A stretch of DNA of 64,000 nt from a virus: positions 1 through 64,000 of IMG/VR virus record IMGVR_UViG_3300020439_002657; one strand, 5' to 3'. The position numbers were made by a program, and so were the translations under genes. This document shows positions 23,672 through 32,920 of this stretch, one piece after another (the first letter of the stretch is position 1; each line of letters begins with the position of its first letter). The notes under the pieces were generated by a model. The model did not search any database. It saw nothing but the letters and a program-made list of their open reading frames with translations, and was not told where the DNA came from.

Positions 23672-25090
23672 TCAGTCATCCACTACCATTTCCACACCTT
23701 CGCCTTCGCCCGCCACGTCCTCCATGGCCTCTATCCGTTTCATTTCTTCTTCGGTGAAGCCCCATTCATCGCGGGCCAGAGCCTGCAGCAGCTCGGCATC
23801 GGTACGTTTTTGCTCCTTCTCTTCCATATCTTCTCCTCCCTTCACTATTGCTATGCGTTGTTCACGGGAGAGCCTGGATTTGATAATCTGAAACAGCCAG
23901 GATTTTCCGATCCTGTTTCTGAACTTTGAATAATGCTCGGAGTCATGGATAGTCTCAGATGCATTCGTCTTTGTATAGACGAGCCGTGAAGGCTCTCCCA
24001 GCTTCACATTTGTGTCATAGATGGCTGCAGAATCAACCATCTCTGCGATCTTCTGGAACCCGCTCGGGATACCGGCATAAGCACCTTTCAGAACGCCGTC
24101 CGGGACGTAGCGGCCGGTTTTTCTCGCTCGCTGTTTGGCGCGATCCAGAGCAACATCCATCGGGGTGTCAGCCATCATAAGCTTGATTTCGTATCCCTGG
24201 TCCCTGAGCTTCTGGATATTCTTTTCGTAGGATGCTGTCTTTGAACCTGTCCCATCGATAACCAGGTTCTTCCGGGCATTGATGGCTTCTTCTCTGATCT
24301 GCTTCACCAGGTAGCTGGACTCTTCGTGCGCCATTTCGGCCGCTTTTTTCAATCGGTTGTTCACCCCAACGCGATATTCCGGAATCAGGTTCTTTACTGC
24401 ATCAGCATCGGCGACAACGAAATCTTCCATGCTACCCAGACCAGCGGACTTCACCATCGTCGACTTGCCGGATGCCGGGCCACCCATCATCATAATAGCA
24501 ACCGGTTTCTCCCCGGACGGCACGGTCGGCTTCCCTTCAAGAAAGCGCTGCTTGATTAGGTTGTGCAGGAACTCCCGGCTCTCCTTTGGCTCTCCACCTT
24601 CATCTGGATGGCCGGTGAAGTGTTCCTCCCAGGTTTCCGAAGGCATCCCTTCTGGAATTCCTTCATTCCACCGACCAGGTCGAGGGATAGGATCACCAAT
24701 GTTCGGGTTCGTTACAATATTATAGAATGCCTGGGCCTTGGCCGATTCAACATCAGCGGGAGCCCATATCTGGTTTACGCCCTGGTCTTTGTACTTGCGT
24801 TCTCTGGGTTTCTTGCCGGTGCCCTTCTTTGCCTTTCCGCTTTTGTCGGACCCGTCGTTTCTGGATTGAGATTGTTTGCTACGGACAGACTGGTCGGAGC
24901 TGGAGGATCCGGCTTCCCTGTCACCGGTACTTTTCTTGGAGTCCGTATCCGACTTTCCCGGGGCTTTTGCTTTGGATTTCTCCTGCTCCGGGTTTACGTA
25001 AACGGTCTGGCGACGGCCTTTCTTATTCGTAATGACTTTGCGGACGAGATGAGCTCGATTGGCCGCCTTAAGAATATGAATGCCCTTCAT
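23672..25090 (-). CDS. zeta-toxin-like kinase with N-terminal shared module
   Basis: The 472-residue protein starts with the shared module (residues 3-36; core L-V-R-K-V-I-T-N-K-K-G-R-R-Q-T-V-Y-V-N). A Ser/Lys-rich linker leads to a zeta-toxin/AAA-like kinase domain (about 200-400). Its Walker A is G-G-P-A-S-G-K-S-T, D-A-D-A-V-K-N-L-I-P follows near 229-238, and N-L-V-I-D-G-T-G lies near 275. Zeta toxins phosphorylate UDP-N-acetylglucosamine sugars. No epsilon-type antitoxin is recognised, though a 68-residue gene lies just upstream. With the module, it may be a packaged protein ejected into the host. A CCGATA box sits 25 bases before the start. Confidence 0.7.
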   Translation of the reverse strand: MKGIHILKAANRAHLVRKVITNKKGRRQTVYVNPEQEKSKAKAPGKSDTDSKKSTGDREAGSSSSDQSVRSKQSQSRNDGSDKSGKAKKGTGKKPRERKYKDQGVNQIWAPADVESAKAQAFYNIVTNPNIGDPIPRPGRWNEGIPEGMPSETWEEHFTGHPDEGGEPKESREFLHNLIKQRFLEGKPTVPSGEKPVAIMMMGGPASGKSTMVKSAGLGSMEDFVVADADAVKNLIPEYRVGVNNRLKKAAEMAHEESSYLVKQIREEAINARKNLVIDGTGSKTASYEKNIQKLRDQGYEIKLMMADTPMDVALDRAKQRARKTGRYVPDGVLKGAYAGIPSGFQKIAEMVDSAAIYDTNVKLGEPSRLVYTKTNASETIHDSEHYSKFRNRIGKSWLFQIIKSRLSREQRIAIVKGGEDMEEKEQKRTDAELLQALARDEWGFTEEEMKRIEAMEDVAGEGEGVEMVVDD

Positions 25091-25115
25091 GGACCCGTTA
25101 TAGCCGGAAAACGGC

Positions 25116-25121
25116 TATCGG
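25116..25121 (-). promoter_or_regulatory. late-promoter motif CCGATA for the kinase gene
   Basis: CCCGATAG on the minus strand, 25 bases before the ATG at 25090. The leader has no Shine-Dalgarno sequence. Confidence 0.75.
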
Positions 25122-25133
25122 GCATCTGTCGAT

Positions 25134-25340
25134 TCAGTCTCCGGTCTGTAGATCGTCCATCTCAAGGTCGTTATCCAGAATCACTGCGTAACGGAGCATT
25201 TGTTCCACTGTTACTGGTTTCCCCTCCTGCATGCAAATTGAGGCCAGGGAATCGTAGACCCTGTCCGGACCCAGACTCGCCAGGTGTGGGAAATCAGCCT
25301 GCACTGCTTCAAAGAGCTGCTGCTTGATGTCTGCGTTCAT
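25134..25340 (-). CDS. small protein between DarB-like and kinase genes
   Basis: From the ATG at 25340 (GAAGGAAG upstream) it encodes 68 residues, M-N-A-D-I-K-Q-Q-L-F, ending in an acidic tail. It overlaps the end of the large upstream gene by 32 bases. No family was recognised. Its place beside a zeta-like kinase makes an antitoxin or inhibitor conceivable, but there is no sequence support for that. Confidence 0.55.
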   Translation of the reverse strand: MNADIKQQLFEAVQADFPHLASLGPDRVYDSLASICMQEGKPVTVEQMLRYAVILDNDLEMDDLQTGD

Positions 25341-28300
25341 GTGTTCTTCCTTCACGAATCAACCTGTAGATTCGGCTCTTGTATACCGACTTCCCCAGCG
25401 ATGAATCAACCAGCTTGGAAACGTGTTCATCTACCATCTGGTCGATGCTCTTGTTGGGACGGCTTTTCTCGTACTCTTCTTTTTCTCGTCGGTAGCGCTC
25501 AACCAGTTCTGATTCAAGCTCCTCTTTTTTCTTTGATGAATCTGCCTTCATTTGAGCGATTTCTTTTTCAAGAGCCTCCGCCTGAGAACGGAGCTTTTCC
25601 ACGGTCAGACCTTTCTGCTCCATCATAGTCTCATGCTCGACCTTGTCGCGTTTCAGACGACTGAGTTTCGATTTGATACGGTTCGCATCCTCCGCGTGGA
25701 ATCGTCCAAGTGTTGAGTTCTTGCCGTACATTTCGGCCCAGCGCTGTGACCGCTTCAGTGACTCTTCGGCATCTCGAATGCGTCGGTCCAGATTTTCAGC
25801 TCGATTCAGGGTCGATAGGAGAATGTTCCGGTCGGTGGTCTTATCCTTGATGGCGGCCAGGCGCTGCGTCTCATCTTCCGATGCAACCAGCCTGGCCTTT
25901 TTCTCCGGGTCAGTCACGATCTCGTATTTCAGCTCATCAGGATTGATGTCCGTGGTTTCAATAAACGGGGATCCAGTTGCCTTAAAGATATCGTTGATTC
26001 GGGAGACTTTTTCGGCATGCTTCTGGTACAGCTTTGTGTCGATGGAGTTCTCCATCACCGGGTAGAACATGTGGCAACGCTCCTGGGTGTTCCCCTGGCG
26101 CCATCCACGCCCTTTTTTCTGCTCATTCGAGGTCGGATTCCATGCCAGGCTGCAGTTATACATGACCCCCGTATTTTTCTGAAGGGACACTCCTTCCTGG
26201 ATCGTATCGGAGCCGATTATGATTTTCGTTTTGCCATTCGGATCATTGAAGTCGAACTTGATTTCTTCGAATCGGCTTTGCCCCTTCGCCTTGGCTTCCT
26301 TGCTCCTGGCCTTTTTCCCCTTCTCCTTCGGCGTCATGATCTCGATGGCATCCTCCGGGATTCCCTGGGAAACCATGTAAGACTTCACTTCGTTGAAATA
26401 CTCAACGCCTCGGGGTAAAAAGATGATTTGGCCCGGAGCATTCCCCTGGGCTTCTTTCATCCGTTTGTAGTACTCGGCAGCGGATTTGGCCACAAACTTC
26501 ATCTTGGGACTGCGTTCGACGAAATCCTGTCGGTTATCGTTGAATTGATAGTCGTTTACGAGGGCCGGACTGATATTCAAGTTTTGCTGCATGGTCATGG
26601 ACCGAAGTGCAGCGGAGGGATCTCGCTCCTCGGGATCGGGGTGGAAAGCCATATCATAATAGTTCTCCAGGCTCTGGCGGATCTGATCCATTTCCTTGTT
26701 GGAAGGAAGAACGATCTCCTTCTCTACCAGGTCCGGCCGTTTGATATGCGCGTCCTCTCCGGTCTTTCGATCAAAGAATTCATTGATGAGTGAGGCAAAG
26801 GCGTGGGCATTCTTGAAGCGGCGGACCGTCTGCTTCTCTTTGATTTTTCCGTTGGGCTCCAGCACCTTTTCGGTCTGAGTCTCTACAAAGGCCGCCACGA
26901 AGTCCTTTACGTTGTAGATCCCCATCTTCTGGAGGCGTTCTCTGGCCATCGTGGAGAGTAGGGAGTAGACCTGAAGCGGATTGTTCGTAAACGGAGTGGC
27001 TGTGAGCATCATTACGTTGCGGTTGTCGTTGGACTTGAGCACATGCTGGGCCGCCAGCCACATCTTTAACCCACGGTCGCTGGTTGCTCCTCCAATGATG
27101 CCTGAGAATTCGTTCGCCTGGGTCTTGACCTTCCCAGTTTCCGGATCCTTTTCCTGTTTTACATCGGCAAAGATATTGTTAAAGTTATGGGCTTCATCCA
27201 CTGTCAGAGAGTCAAAGCCCGCTTCATCAAAGAGTATATCATTGTACGTCCCGGTTTTTGCTCTCGAAGCAAAGGCCTCTGCCTGGTTTTCCTTGGCCGC
27301 CTTTGCTCGTTTATTCTTCGGATCGTCTGAATAGGTTGCGTGGGCATCCTGGAGGTCCTTTGTAAGCTCATTGAAACGCTCTTCGGTGAAGCCCATCCGC
27401 TGAAAAGCATCGTAAGACATGACGGTCACGGATCCTTCTTCGATTTCCAGTTGCTTGCCGCCTTGGGTCATTTGATTCAGCTCGGGAGTTCCGATCGTAT
27501 TCACCGTGAGATTCGGATAGAGCGATTTAACGGAGGCCTCCCAATTCGGTAATACGGAGGTTGGCACCACGAACAGAGGCCTCTTTGACCGCCCCATTTG
27601 CATATTGGATACGGTGGCAATAATGCCTGTCATGGTTTTGCCCAACCCTACCTCGTGCGCTGCGCAACCGATGCCTTTTGACAGAAAGTTGGCAATGAAT
27701 CGATGCTGGACATCTCTCAGTTCATAGTCTTTACCCTTGAACTTTTCGTTCAATCCCTCAATCGGAATTGGCACCTTCGCCGGATCTACCTGAACATAGG
27801 CGTTGAAGCGTTCATTCCAGGCCTGCTGGATCTGGTTCTGCTCGGCCTCACCCAGGGATTCCTTGACAAACCTGTCTGCCAGCTTCATTGCCAACTCCCG
27901 GCGTTCTCGCCGGATTCTCTCATTCAGGCTCTTGTTGTTGCCCCGGACAGGTATGGCATCACAGTAAGCCCGAACGTCGCTGGCTGAGGCCGCGTAGTCC
28001 ATAAATGTCTCGTAGTCCAGATCACCGACCCATTCCTTGAACCGGTCGAGAAGGGAACTTCCGTCATCCAGGGTGACTGTCTTGAAGAAAGGATCGATTG
28101 GATCCAGAACTACGTCCTTCAGAGGCGTTTGCTCCGGAATGGCTTCTTCGAGCATCTGGCGCTGCTTCTGGTATAGTTGCAGGCCACCTTTCTCGATGAT
28201 CTCTTCCCTGTCCGATTCCAGTTGCTTCAGCTTTTCATAAATATCGCCCGTGGCATACAGGTAGTCGGGCATTGCACCGCCATTGTGGAATGACATCGAC

Positions 28301-31300
28301 TTCGGATCGAATGGCGTCTGGGGATCAATGTATCCGAGAGCATTGGTGCTTTTCAGCAATTCGACATCCAACTCGCTGAAGTTCAGACCGTATTTCTTGT
28401 TGAACTCCGCCTGATTCAGGAGCTTCGGGGGAGGACTCTGCTTTTCTCTCGCCGTATTCTTCGTTTTCCTCGTCGCATTTCGGACGGCTTTCTTCTTAAC
28501 CGTCTTCCGATTTGAACTGGCTACCTTGTGCTTCCCCTTTGCGTTCTGGTTTCCGATCAATCCCCTGGAGATTGCATCCTTGTGGGCTTTTGATATCTCC
28601 TTCGGGGCCGCCGGTCTATGATTGAGAAAGGTATCTATATTGCCCTTTGTCCGCAGGTCTGGCTTGCCCCAGCGATCTGTCGTCTCGTGCTCCTCTCCGT
28701 GAAGATGATTCGGGTTCCGCTTGAAGTATTCATCCCCGAAGGCAATCGCATTGTCTTTGTGCTCCGTAGTATTCTTTCTAAGGATGATCAGATCCGTGCC
28801 GATGTCCGTATGAGCAAAAGTGCCATTCGGCAATCGGTGGGCTTCCAGGAGTTCTGCTTTGTTGAATATCTTCTCCTTTGCTTTGGTCTTCCCCTTTCGG
28901 AGAAAGTTGGAAGGAACGACCATTGCAACTATGCCGCCTTCCTTCACGGTGTCGAGGGAGCGATGGAGGAAGTATTCCTCATAGCGCTGCCAGCCTCGAC
29001 CTTCGGATGCCTTGTATTTTCCTCCCATTTCGCCGTAGGGCGGGTTCGTTACCACGGCATCGTACAGAGGGCCATCGTATTGCTTCTTGGATCGGTTCCG
29101 GTTATCCAGGAACAGCTCTTCGAATTGCCCCTTCCGGACGCTTGCATCCGGGTGCAGAATACCGGCAATCTGACTTGAAGTGTCGTCTACCTCCAGCATG
29201 TCGAAACTGTAGTCCGGTCGTCCCTCTGCGAATCGTCCGGTCCCGGCAGCGGGTTCGAGAATCTTGCTCCCTTTGGGGATATATCGCTCCAATAGCTCCC
29301 AGGACTTGTTTACGACCTTCTCAGGAGTATAAAACTCATAAAGAAGTCCCTTGCCGGAGTAGTCCGTTTTATCATTTCGGGTCTGCCCGCCCCAGCCTTC
29401 GTACTGACGAAGGAGTTCCTTCTGCTCCTCGGTCATCTTTTCCGGTGGCACAGATTTCAGGATCTGTCGGACCTCTTCATTGATTGCATGCTGAGTCTTG
29501 ACGCCGACCCGTGCTTTACCTGTTTCGACGCTTGCCCTTATGCGGGATTCTCGAATCTGAGACTCCTTTCTTGTTTCCAGGAGAGAGACCCGAGCTTCGT
29601 TGCGTTGATCCAGGTCTTCCTGAACTTCTGGAGGATGCACCCTGGAGTTTGCGTATTCCAGCATGTCGCTGGAACGATTTCCGTAGGCTTCCCGGGCGGA
29701 CTCTTCAAGGTCCCGTTCTGCTGCATTATACCTTTCTTCAGCCTTCTCTATTGAACGAGGATCGCTCTGGATCGATTCGGACCATTGCTCATGGATGAAG
29801 CGAAGCAAATCTTTCCGGAACGGTGCTGGGTTCGGAGTGCTAACGGTTCCTTTCGAGCCCGAGTCCTTTGCAGAGTTCGCCGGAGTTTCCGATGGCTCCT
29901 GGAAGAGGCTCTGTTGCGAAAAAAGGTCTTCGTATTTGTCACGGTGGAGCAAATACTCAACCAGATGATCCACAAAAGTTCCGGCATCCAGGTTCGGGAA
30001 TCGCTCGGACGCCCGCTTCCAGAGGGATCGTGCCTTATCTCCCTTGACTTCCGACTCTATCTCATCCGGTATATTCCTGACATCCGCAGGGCTCAAATCC
30101 TGCTCTCGGTTGTCGGCAGGCCCCCTGGCAACTCCCAGCAGCTGCTCCCGGATCTTTTTGTAGTTGGTGACTAAGTAAGGGTAAGTAGCACCAATGCTAC
30201 CCTGATCGTTTTCTCCTTCGATGGGTTTCCCCTTCTTGTCGGTTAGAGAATTCAAGGCCATGTACAGGCCGGATTCTTTGAACAGATTCCCGAGGACATC
30301 GATGAATTTCCCTCTGCGTTTCAGAGTGAACTCCCCGATTTGTTCCGCCTGAGCCTGGTTGGTTTCATCGGGGTTCACGTAAACTGTCTGTTTGTGACCC
30401 TTCTTGTTGGTTATTACCTTGCGCACGAGGTGAGCCCGATTCCTCGCCGATTTGCCTTTGCCTTTGCCTTTGGCCTTGAGGACTTCCAGAAACCTGGTTT
30501 TATCGATTACCCGTGTCTTTCTATGGGCCGACTTTAGAACATGAATGGCGTCCTGGCTGGCTTCAATCACTGCCATTGAGCGGGCGAATGCGAGACTATG
30601 GTTCGATGATTCCTCTTTGATCTTGTTGAAATTCTGCTCCAGAGTACGCTTGACTGTTTCCAGATCATTCATCAGTGCCGATAGCTGATCCATTTTTGAG
30701 CGAAACCCGGACTCACCTTCCGTGGCCACGAGGCTGTTGGACAGCTCTTTGAGTGTAGATTCGTTTAGGGAGCCAACAGAGTCTCCGAGAAGGCGCTGAA
30801 ACGAACTCTGCACGTTATTCAGGAACTTGTCTATTTGCGCTGTGTTTCGTTTTGCCTTTTCTTCCGAACCGAGACTCTGAACAGCCTGCTTCTCGGCTTC
30901 CGTACGGGTTTCATCTACGGACCAAATTTGATCGGAGTTCTGCGACTTGAGCTCCTGCATGTAGCTAATCACTTCAGCAGCTCCAAATCCACGATGTCGG
31001 TTGGCATTGTAGAATCGGTGGGCCTTGTTCTGGATGGTTGCGTTTTTAGACCCGTCTGGATTCAGGCCATGAGTTCCGATCGCTTCCGCGATACCTACGG
31101 GCAGACTTCGGTCCTTTTTCTCGATCAGCTTTTGAAGGTCACTGTGGAGCCCGGTCAATGCTTTGCGTCGCCGGACAGTTCCCGGATTCATTCCGGTCTT
31201 TTCTGCGATTTCTGAAACACTGTGGCCCATCTCGGTTAGCTCTCCGATGGCCCGGGCCTCATCCAATGGATTGACAGTGCGGCGAACATTCTCCGACATT

Positions 31301-32097
31301 TGCGCCATAAGTCGGTCGCCTTTGCTTCCATACTGCTTTACGATGACGGGAATCTGAAAATTGTCCGGTAGTTTCCCTTCGCTGATAAGTTCCTTTACCG
31401 CTGTGAATCGGTGGTGCCCCGAAACGATATTGTAGGTTCCGTTGTCCGTATCGACCTGAAGAGGGAAGGCCGGATTGTAACCATTCCGGAGGATGCTGGC
31501 CTTGATGCCATCGATTGTCTTTCTGTCGTAGTTGCGCTTGTCTGTGTACTGAGACAGCTCCCGGATCTGGTCATGACCAACGAAGGAGAGAGCGGTTGCC
31601 GGGGAATCCGATGCTGTCCGGTCTTTTCCCTCAGTGGGCTCCGGCTTCTCTTTGTTGAAGGCTTCTGACTGCTCGGATTCAACAGGTGCCCCGGATAGAG
31701 GATCCTTTCCTGAAGCCCGAGCCTGCTCTTGTGCCGCATGCCACTTCTTCTGGGCCTCCATCCGTTTTCTCTTTGCAGCCTCTACTGCAGGTGGATGGGG
31801 ACCCGGAGAATACCGCTTGTCTCCCGCTTGCTTGCCATAGGCCTCTTCCAGCGCTGCACTGAATTCTGCATCGGCCCTTTGAAACTCCTTTCGAGCCTCC
31901 GCGACAGGGGATAGAGCCTGTGATTGTTTTTGTGGGGCAGAAGGTGGACTTCCAGACTTATCTGGTTTAACGTATACTGTTTGCTTGTGGCCCCGTCGGT
32001 TTGTGATGACCTTGCGAATGAGATGCGCTCTGGAACGGGGGCCTGCCATAGCAGCCCCCATCCGTTCTTTCAACACTTGCAGGAATTTCCGACGCAT
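25309..32097 (-). CDS. DarB-like antirestriction methylase-helicase with ParB-like domain and two shared modules
   Basis: The 2262-residue protein is a string of domains. A shared basic module (about 15-48) is followed by a ParB-like nuclease/CTPase-type domain (about 175-345, with S-G-H-H-R-F). A second copy of the module lies near 535-580. An N6-adenine methylase has A-G-T-G and N-P-P-Y (near residue 1016). A SNF2-like helicase has V-G-L-G-K-T (near 1480), D-E-A-H-N (near 1630) and a C-terminal lobe with R-G-W-R-Q-G-N (near 2000). A long coiled coil ends it. Phage P1 DarB, of nearly the same length, has methylase and helicase parts and is packaged in the head to protect incoming DNA from restriction. 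A CCGATA box lies 25 bases before the start. Confidence 0.8.
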   Translation of the reverse strand: MRRKFLQVLKERMGAAMAGPRSRAHLIRKVITNRRGHKQTVYVKPDKSGSPPSAPQKQSQALSPVAEARKEFQRADAEFSAALEEAYGKQAGDKRYSPGPHPPAVEAAKRKRMEAQKKWHAAQEQARASGKDPLSGAPVESEQSEAFNKEKPEPTEGKDRTASDSPATALSFVGHDQIRELSQYTDKRNYDRKTIDGIKASILRNGYNPAFPLQVDTDNGTYNIVSGHHRFTAVKELISEGKLPDNFQIPVIVKQYGSKGDRLMAQMSENVRRTVNPLDEARAIGELTEMGHSVSEIAEKTGMNPGTVRRRKALTGLHSDLQKLIEKKDRSLPVGIAEAIGTHGLNPDGSKNATIQNKAHRFYNANRHRGFGAAEVISYMQELKSQNSDQIWSVDETRTEAEKQAVQSLGSEEKAKRNTAQIDKFLNNVQSSFQRLLGDSVGSLNESTLKELSNSLVATEGESGFRSKMDQLSALMNDLETVKRTLEQNFNKIKEESSNHSLAFARSMAVIEASQDAIHVLKSAHRKTRVIDKTRFLEVLKAKGKGKGKSARNRAHLVRKVITNKKGHKQTVYVNPDETNQAQAEQIGEFTLKRRGKFIDVLGNLFKESGLYMALNSLTDKKGKPIEGENDQGSIGATYPYLVTNYKKIREQLLGVARGPADNREQDLSPADVRNIPDEIESEVKGDKARSLWKRASERFPNLDAGTFVDHLVEYLLHRDKYEDLFSQQSLFQEPSETPANSAKDSGSKGTVSTPNPAPFRKDLLRFIHEQWSESIQSDPRSIEKAEERYNAAERDLEESAREAYGNRSSDMLEYANSRVHPPEVQEDLDQRNEARVSLLETRKESQIRESRIRASVETGKARVGVKTQHAINEEVRQILKSVPPEKMTEEQKELLRQYEGWGGQTRNDKTDYSGKGLLYEFYTPEKVVNKSWELLERYIPKGSKILEPAAGTGRFAEGRPDYSFDMLEVDDTSSQIAGILHPDASVRKGQFEELFLDNRNRSKKQYDGPLYDAVVTNPPYGEMGGKYKASEGRGWQRYEEYFLHRSLDTVKEGGIVAMVVPSNFLRKGKTKAKEKIFNKAELLEAHRLPNGTFAHTDIGTDLIILRKNTTEHKDNAIAFGDEYFKRNPNHLHGEEHETTDRWGKPDLRTKGNIDTFLNHRPAAPKEISKAHKDAISRGLIGNQNAKGKHKVASSNRKTVKKKAVRNATRKTKNTAREKQSPPPKLLNQAEFNKKYGLNFSELDVELLKSTNALGYIDPQTPFDPKSMSFHNGGAMPDYLYATGDIYEKLKQLESDREEIIEKGGLQLYQKQRQMLEEAIPEQTPLKDVVLDPIDPFFKTVTLDDGSSLLDRFKEWVGDLDYETFMDYAASASDVRAYCDAIPVRGNNKSLNERIRRERRELAMKLADRFVKESLGEAEQNQIQQAWNERFNAYVQVDPAKVPIPIEGLNEKFKGKDYELRDVQHRFIANFLSKGIGCAAHEVGLGKTMTGIIATVSNMQMGRSKRPLFVVPTSVLPNWEASVKSLYPNLTVNTIGTPELNQMTQGGKQLEIEEGSVTVMSYDAFQRMGFTEERFNELTKDLQDAHATYSDDPKNKRAKAAKENQAEAFASRAKTGTYNDILFDEAGFDSLTVDEAHNFNNIFADVKQEKDPETGKVKTQANEFSGIIGGATSDRGLKMWLAAQHVLKSNDNRNVMMLTATPFTNNPLQVYSLLSTMARERLQKMGIYNVKDFVAAFVETQTEKVLEPNGKIKEKQTVRRFKNAHAFASLINEFFDRKTGEDAHIKRPDLVEKEIVLPSNKEMDQIRQSLENYYDMAFHPDPEERDPSAALRSMTMQQNLNISPALVNDYQFNDNRQDFVERSPKMKFVAKSAAEYYKRMKEAQGNAPGQIIFLPRGVEYFNEVKSYMVSQGIPEDAIEIMTPKEKGKKARSKEAKAKGQSRFEEIKFDFNDPNGKTKIIIGSDTIQEGVSLQKNTGVMYNCSLAWNPTSNEQKKGRGWRQGNTQERCHMFYPVMENSIDTKLYQKHAEKVSRINDIFKATGSPFIETTDINPDELKYEIVTDPEKKARLVASEDETQRLAAIKDKTTDRNILLSTLNRAENLDRRIRDAEESLKRSQRWAEMYGKNSTLGRFHAEDANRIKSKLSRLKRDKVEHETMMEQKGLTVEKLRSQAEALEKEIAQMKADSSKKKEELESELVERYRREKEEYEKSRPNKSIDQMVDEHVSKLVDSSLGKSVYKSRIYRLIREGRTHERRHQAAAL

Positions 32098-32121
32098 GGC
32101 CGGATACTACGTTCAATCGAC

Positions 32122-32823
32122 TTATCGGTCCACTTCGGCCAGCGCAGTAAGCTCGATTACAGTCTGAATCTCAAAGACAAGCCGGTCTGCATAGTGTACC
32201 GCATCCTTCAGTGAACCTGGATCCGGTTCGCCGTTCTCGTCTTTGTCCACCAGGGGCTCTGGATCGATAACTCGAGGTTTGTACTCTTTGCGTAGTTCCT
32301 TGTTGATTTTTTCGATATCCTTTCTGAGTTGTTTCGGTTGAACCAGAATGGAAAAGAAATCGAAGTGAATAGGCGGTATCAAGATGATCCAGGCATCCGG
32401 GCGAATCGCATGAAGTTCGCGGGCAGATTCCGGAACCGTTTTCATCTTTCGATGGAGAGCATTGTTGCCGCCAAGATTGCAGACCGTTTCAGCATCGCCA
32501 ACAAGCCATAGGACGAGTTTCCCGATCCATGTTTCAAAGAAATCGACCCATTGGTCCAACCTCGATCCACCGATACCGCCAGAAATGGCAACTACGTCAA
32601 AACCGATCATCACTTTCAAGCGGGACATTACCTCACTGTTCGAATCTCCGAACAGGAAGAGGCGTGGACCGCCTACGAGATAGGACAGCATTAACTGAAC
32701 GACGAGTCTGGGGGCATAATGAATGATCTTGTCCCCGGCGCCGATCTTTCTGGGAATCAATCCCTTGATGGCAAACCAGAGACACTGGAAAATGAAATTC
32801 AGAGTCTTTTGGAGGGTTTTCAT
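32122..32823 (-). CDS. SGNH/GDSL hydrolase-like protein
   Basis: With the start at 32823 the product has 233 residues. It shows the SGNH blocks: G-D-S-N-S (block I, about 57-61), G-G-I-G-G-S-R (block II), L-G-G-N-N (block III) and D-A-V-H (catalytic Asp-x-x-His, near 210). These enzymes hydrolyse esters, often of acylated sugars. It may act on host surface or cell wall acyl groups, but the substrate is unknown. The start at 32823 is chosen because a CCGATA box lies 26 bases before it; an earlier ATG (32922) overlaps the divergent fic start. It lies just upstream of the DarB-like gene. Confidence 0.65.
   Translation of the reverse strand: MKTLQKTLNFIFQCLWFAIKGLIPRKIGAGDKIIHYAPRLVVQLMLSYLVGGPRLFLFGDSNSEVMSRLKVMIGFDVVAISGGIGGSRLDQWVDFFETWIGKLVLWLVGDAETVCNLGGNNALHRKMKTVPESARELHAIRPDAWIILIPPIHFDFFSILVQPKQLRKDIEKINKELRKEYKPRVIDPEPLVDKDENGEPDPGSLKDAVHYADRLVFEIQTVIELTALAEVDR
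32123..32128 (-). promoter_or_regulatory. late-promoter motif CCGATA for the DarB-like gene
   Basis: ACCGATAA on the minus strand, 25 bases before the ATG at 32097. It lies inside the last codons of the upstream hydrolase gene. No Shine-Dalgarno sequence follows. Confidence 0.75.
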
Positions 32824-32849
32824 GCACCCGAGTAGGCCATAGAAAAGGC

Positions 32850-32855
32850 TATCGG
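32850..32855 (-). promoter_or_regulatory. late-promoter motif CCGATA for the hydrolase gene
   Basis: CCCGATAG on the minus strand, 26 bases before the ATG at 32823. The following bases (GCC, a T run, then CGGG) closely resemble those after the kinase-gene motif. Confidence 0.7.
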
Positions 32856-32884
32856 GGAACTGAGACAATCCCGACAATATTATT

Positions 32885-32908
32885 GACAAAACATGCCCTG
32901 TTTTTGTC
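32885..32908. promoter_or_regulatory. inverted repeat in the fic-hydrolase intergenic gap
   Basis: GACAAAACA and TGTTTTTGTC form an imperfect palindrome with one extra T, overlapping a TTGACA (32883-32888) upstream of fic. It is a candidate operator; no clear minus-10 follows. Confidence 0.4.
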
Positions 32909-32920
32909 CTGTAGGTTGTC

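Noticed and set aside
32883-32911. Full sigma-70 promoter for fic
   Set aside because: TTGACA is present, but no acceptable minus-10 lies 16-18 bases downstream, so only the palindrome is reported.
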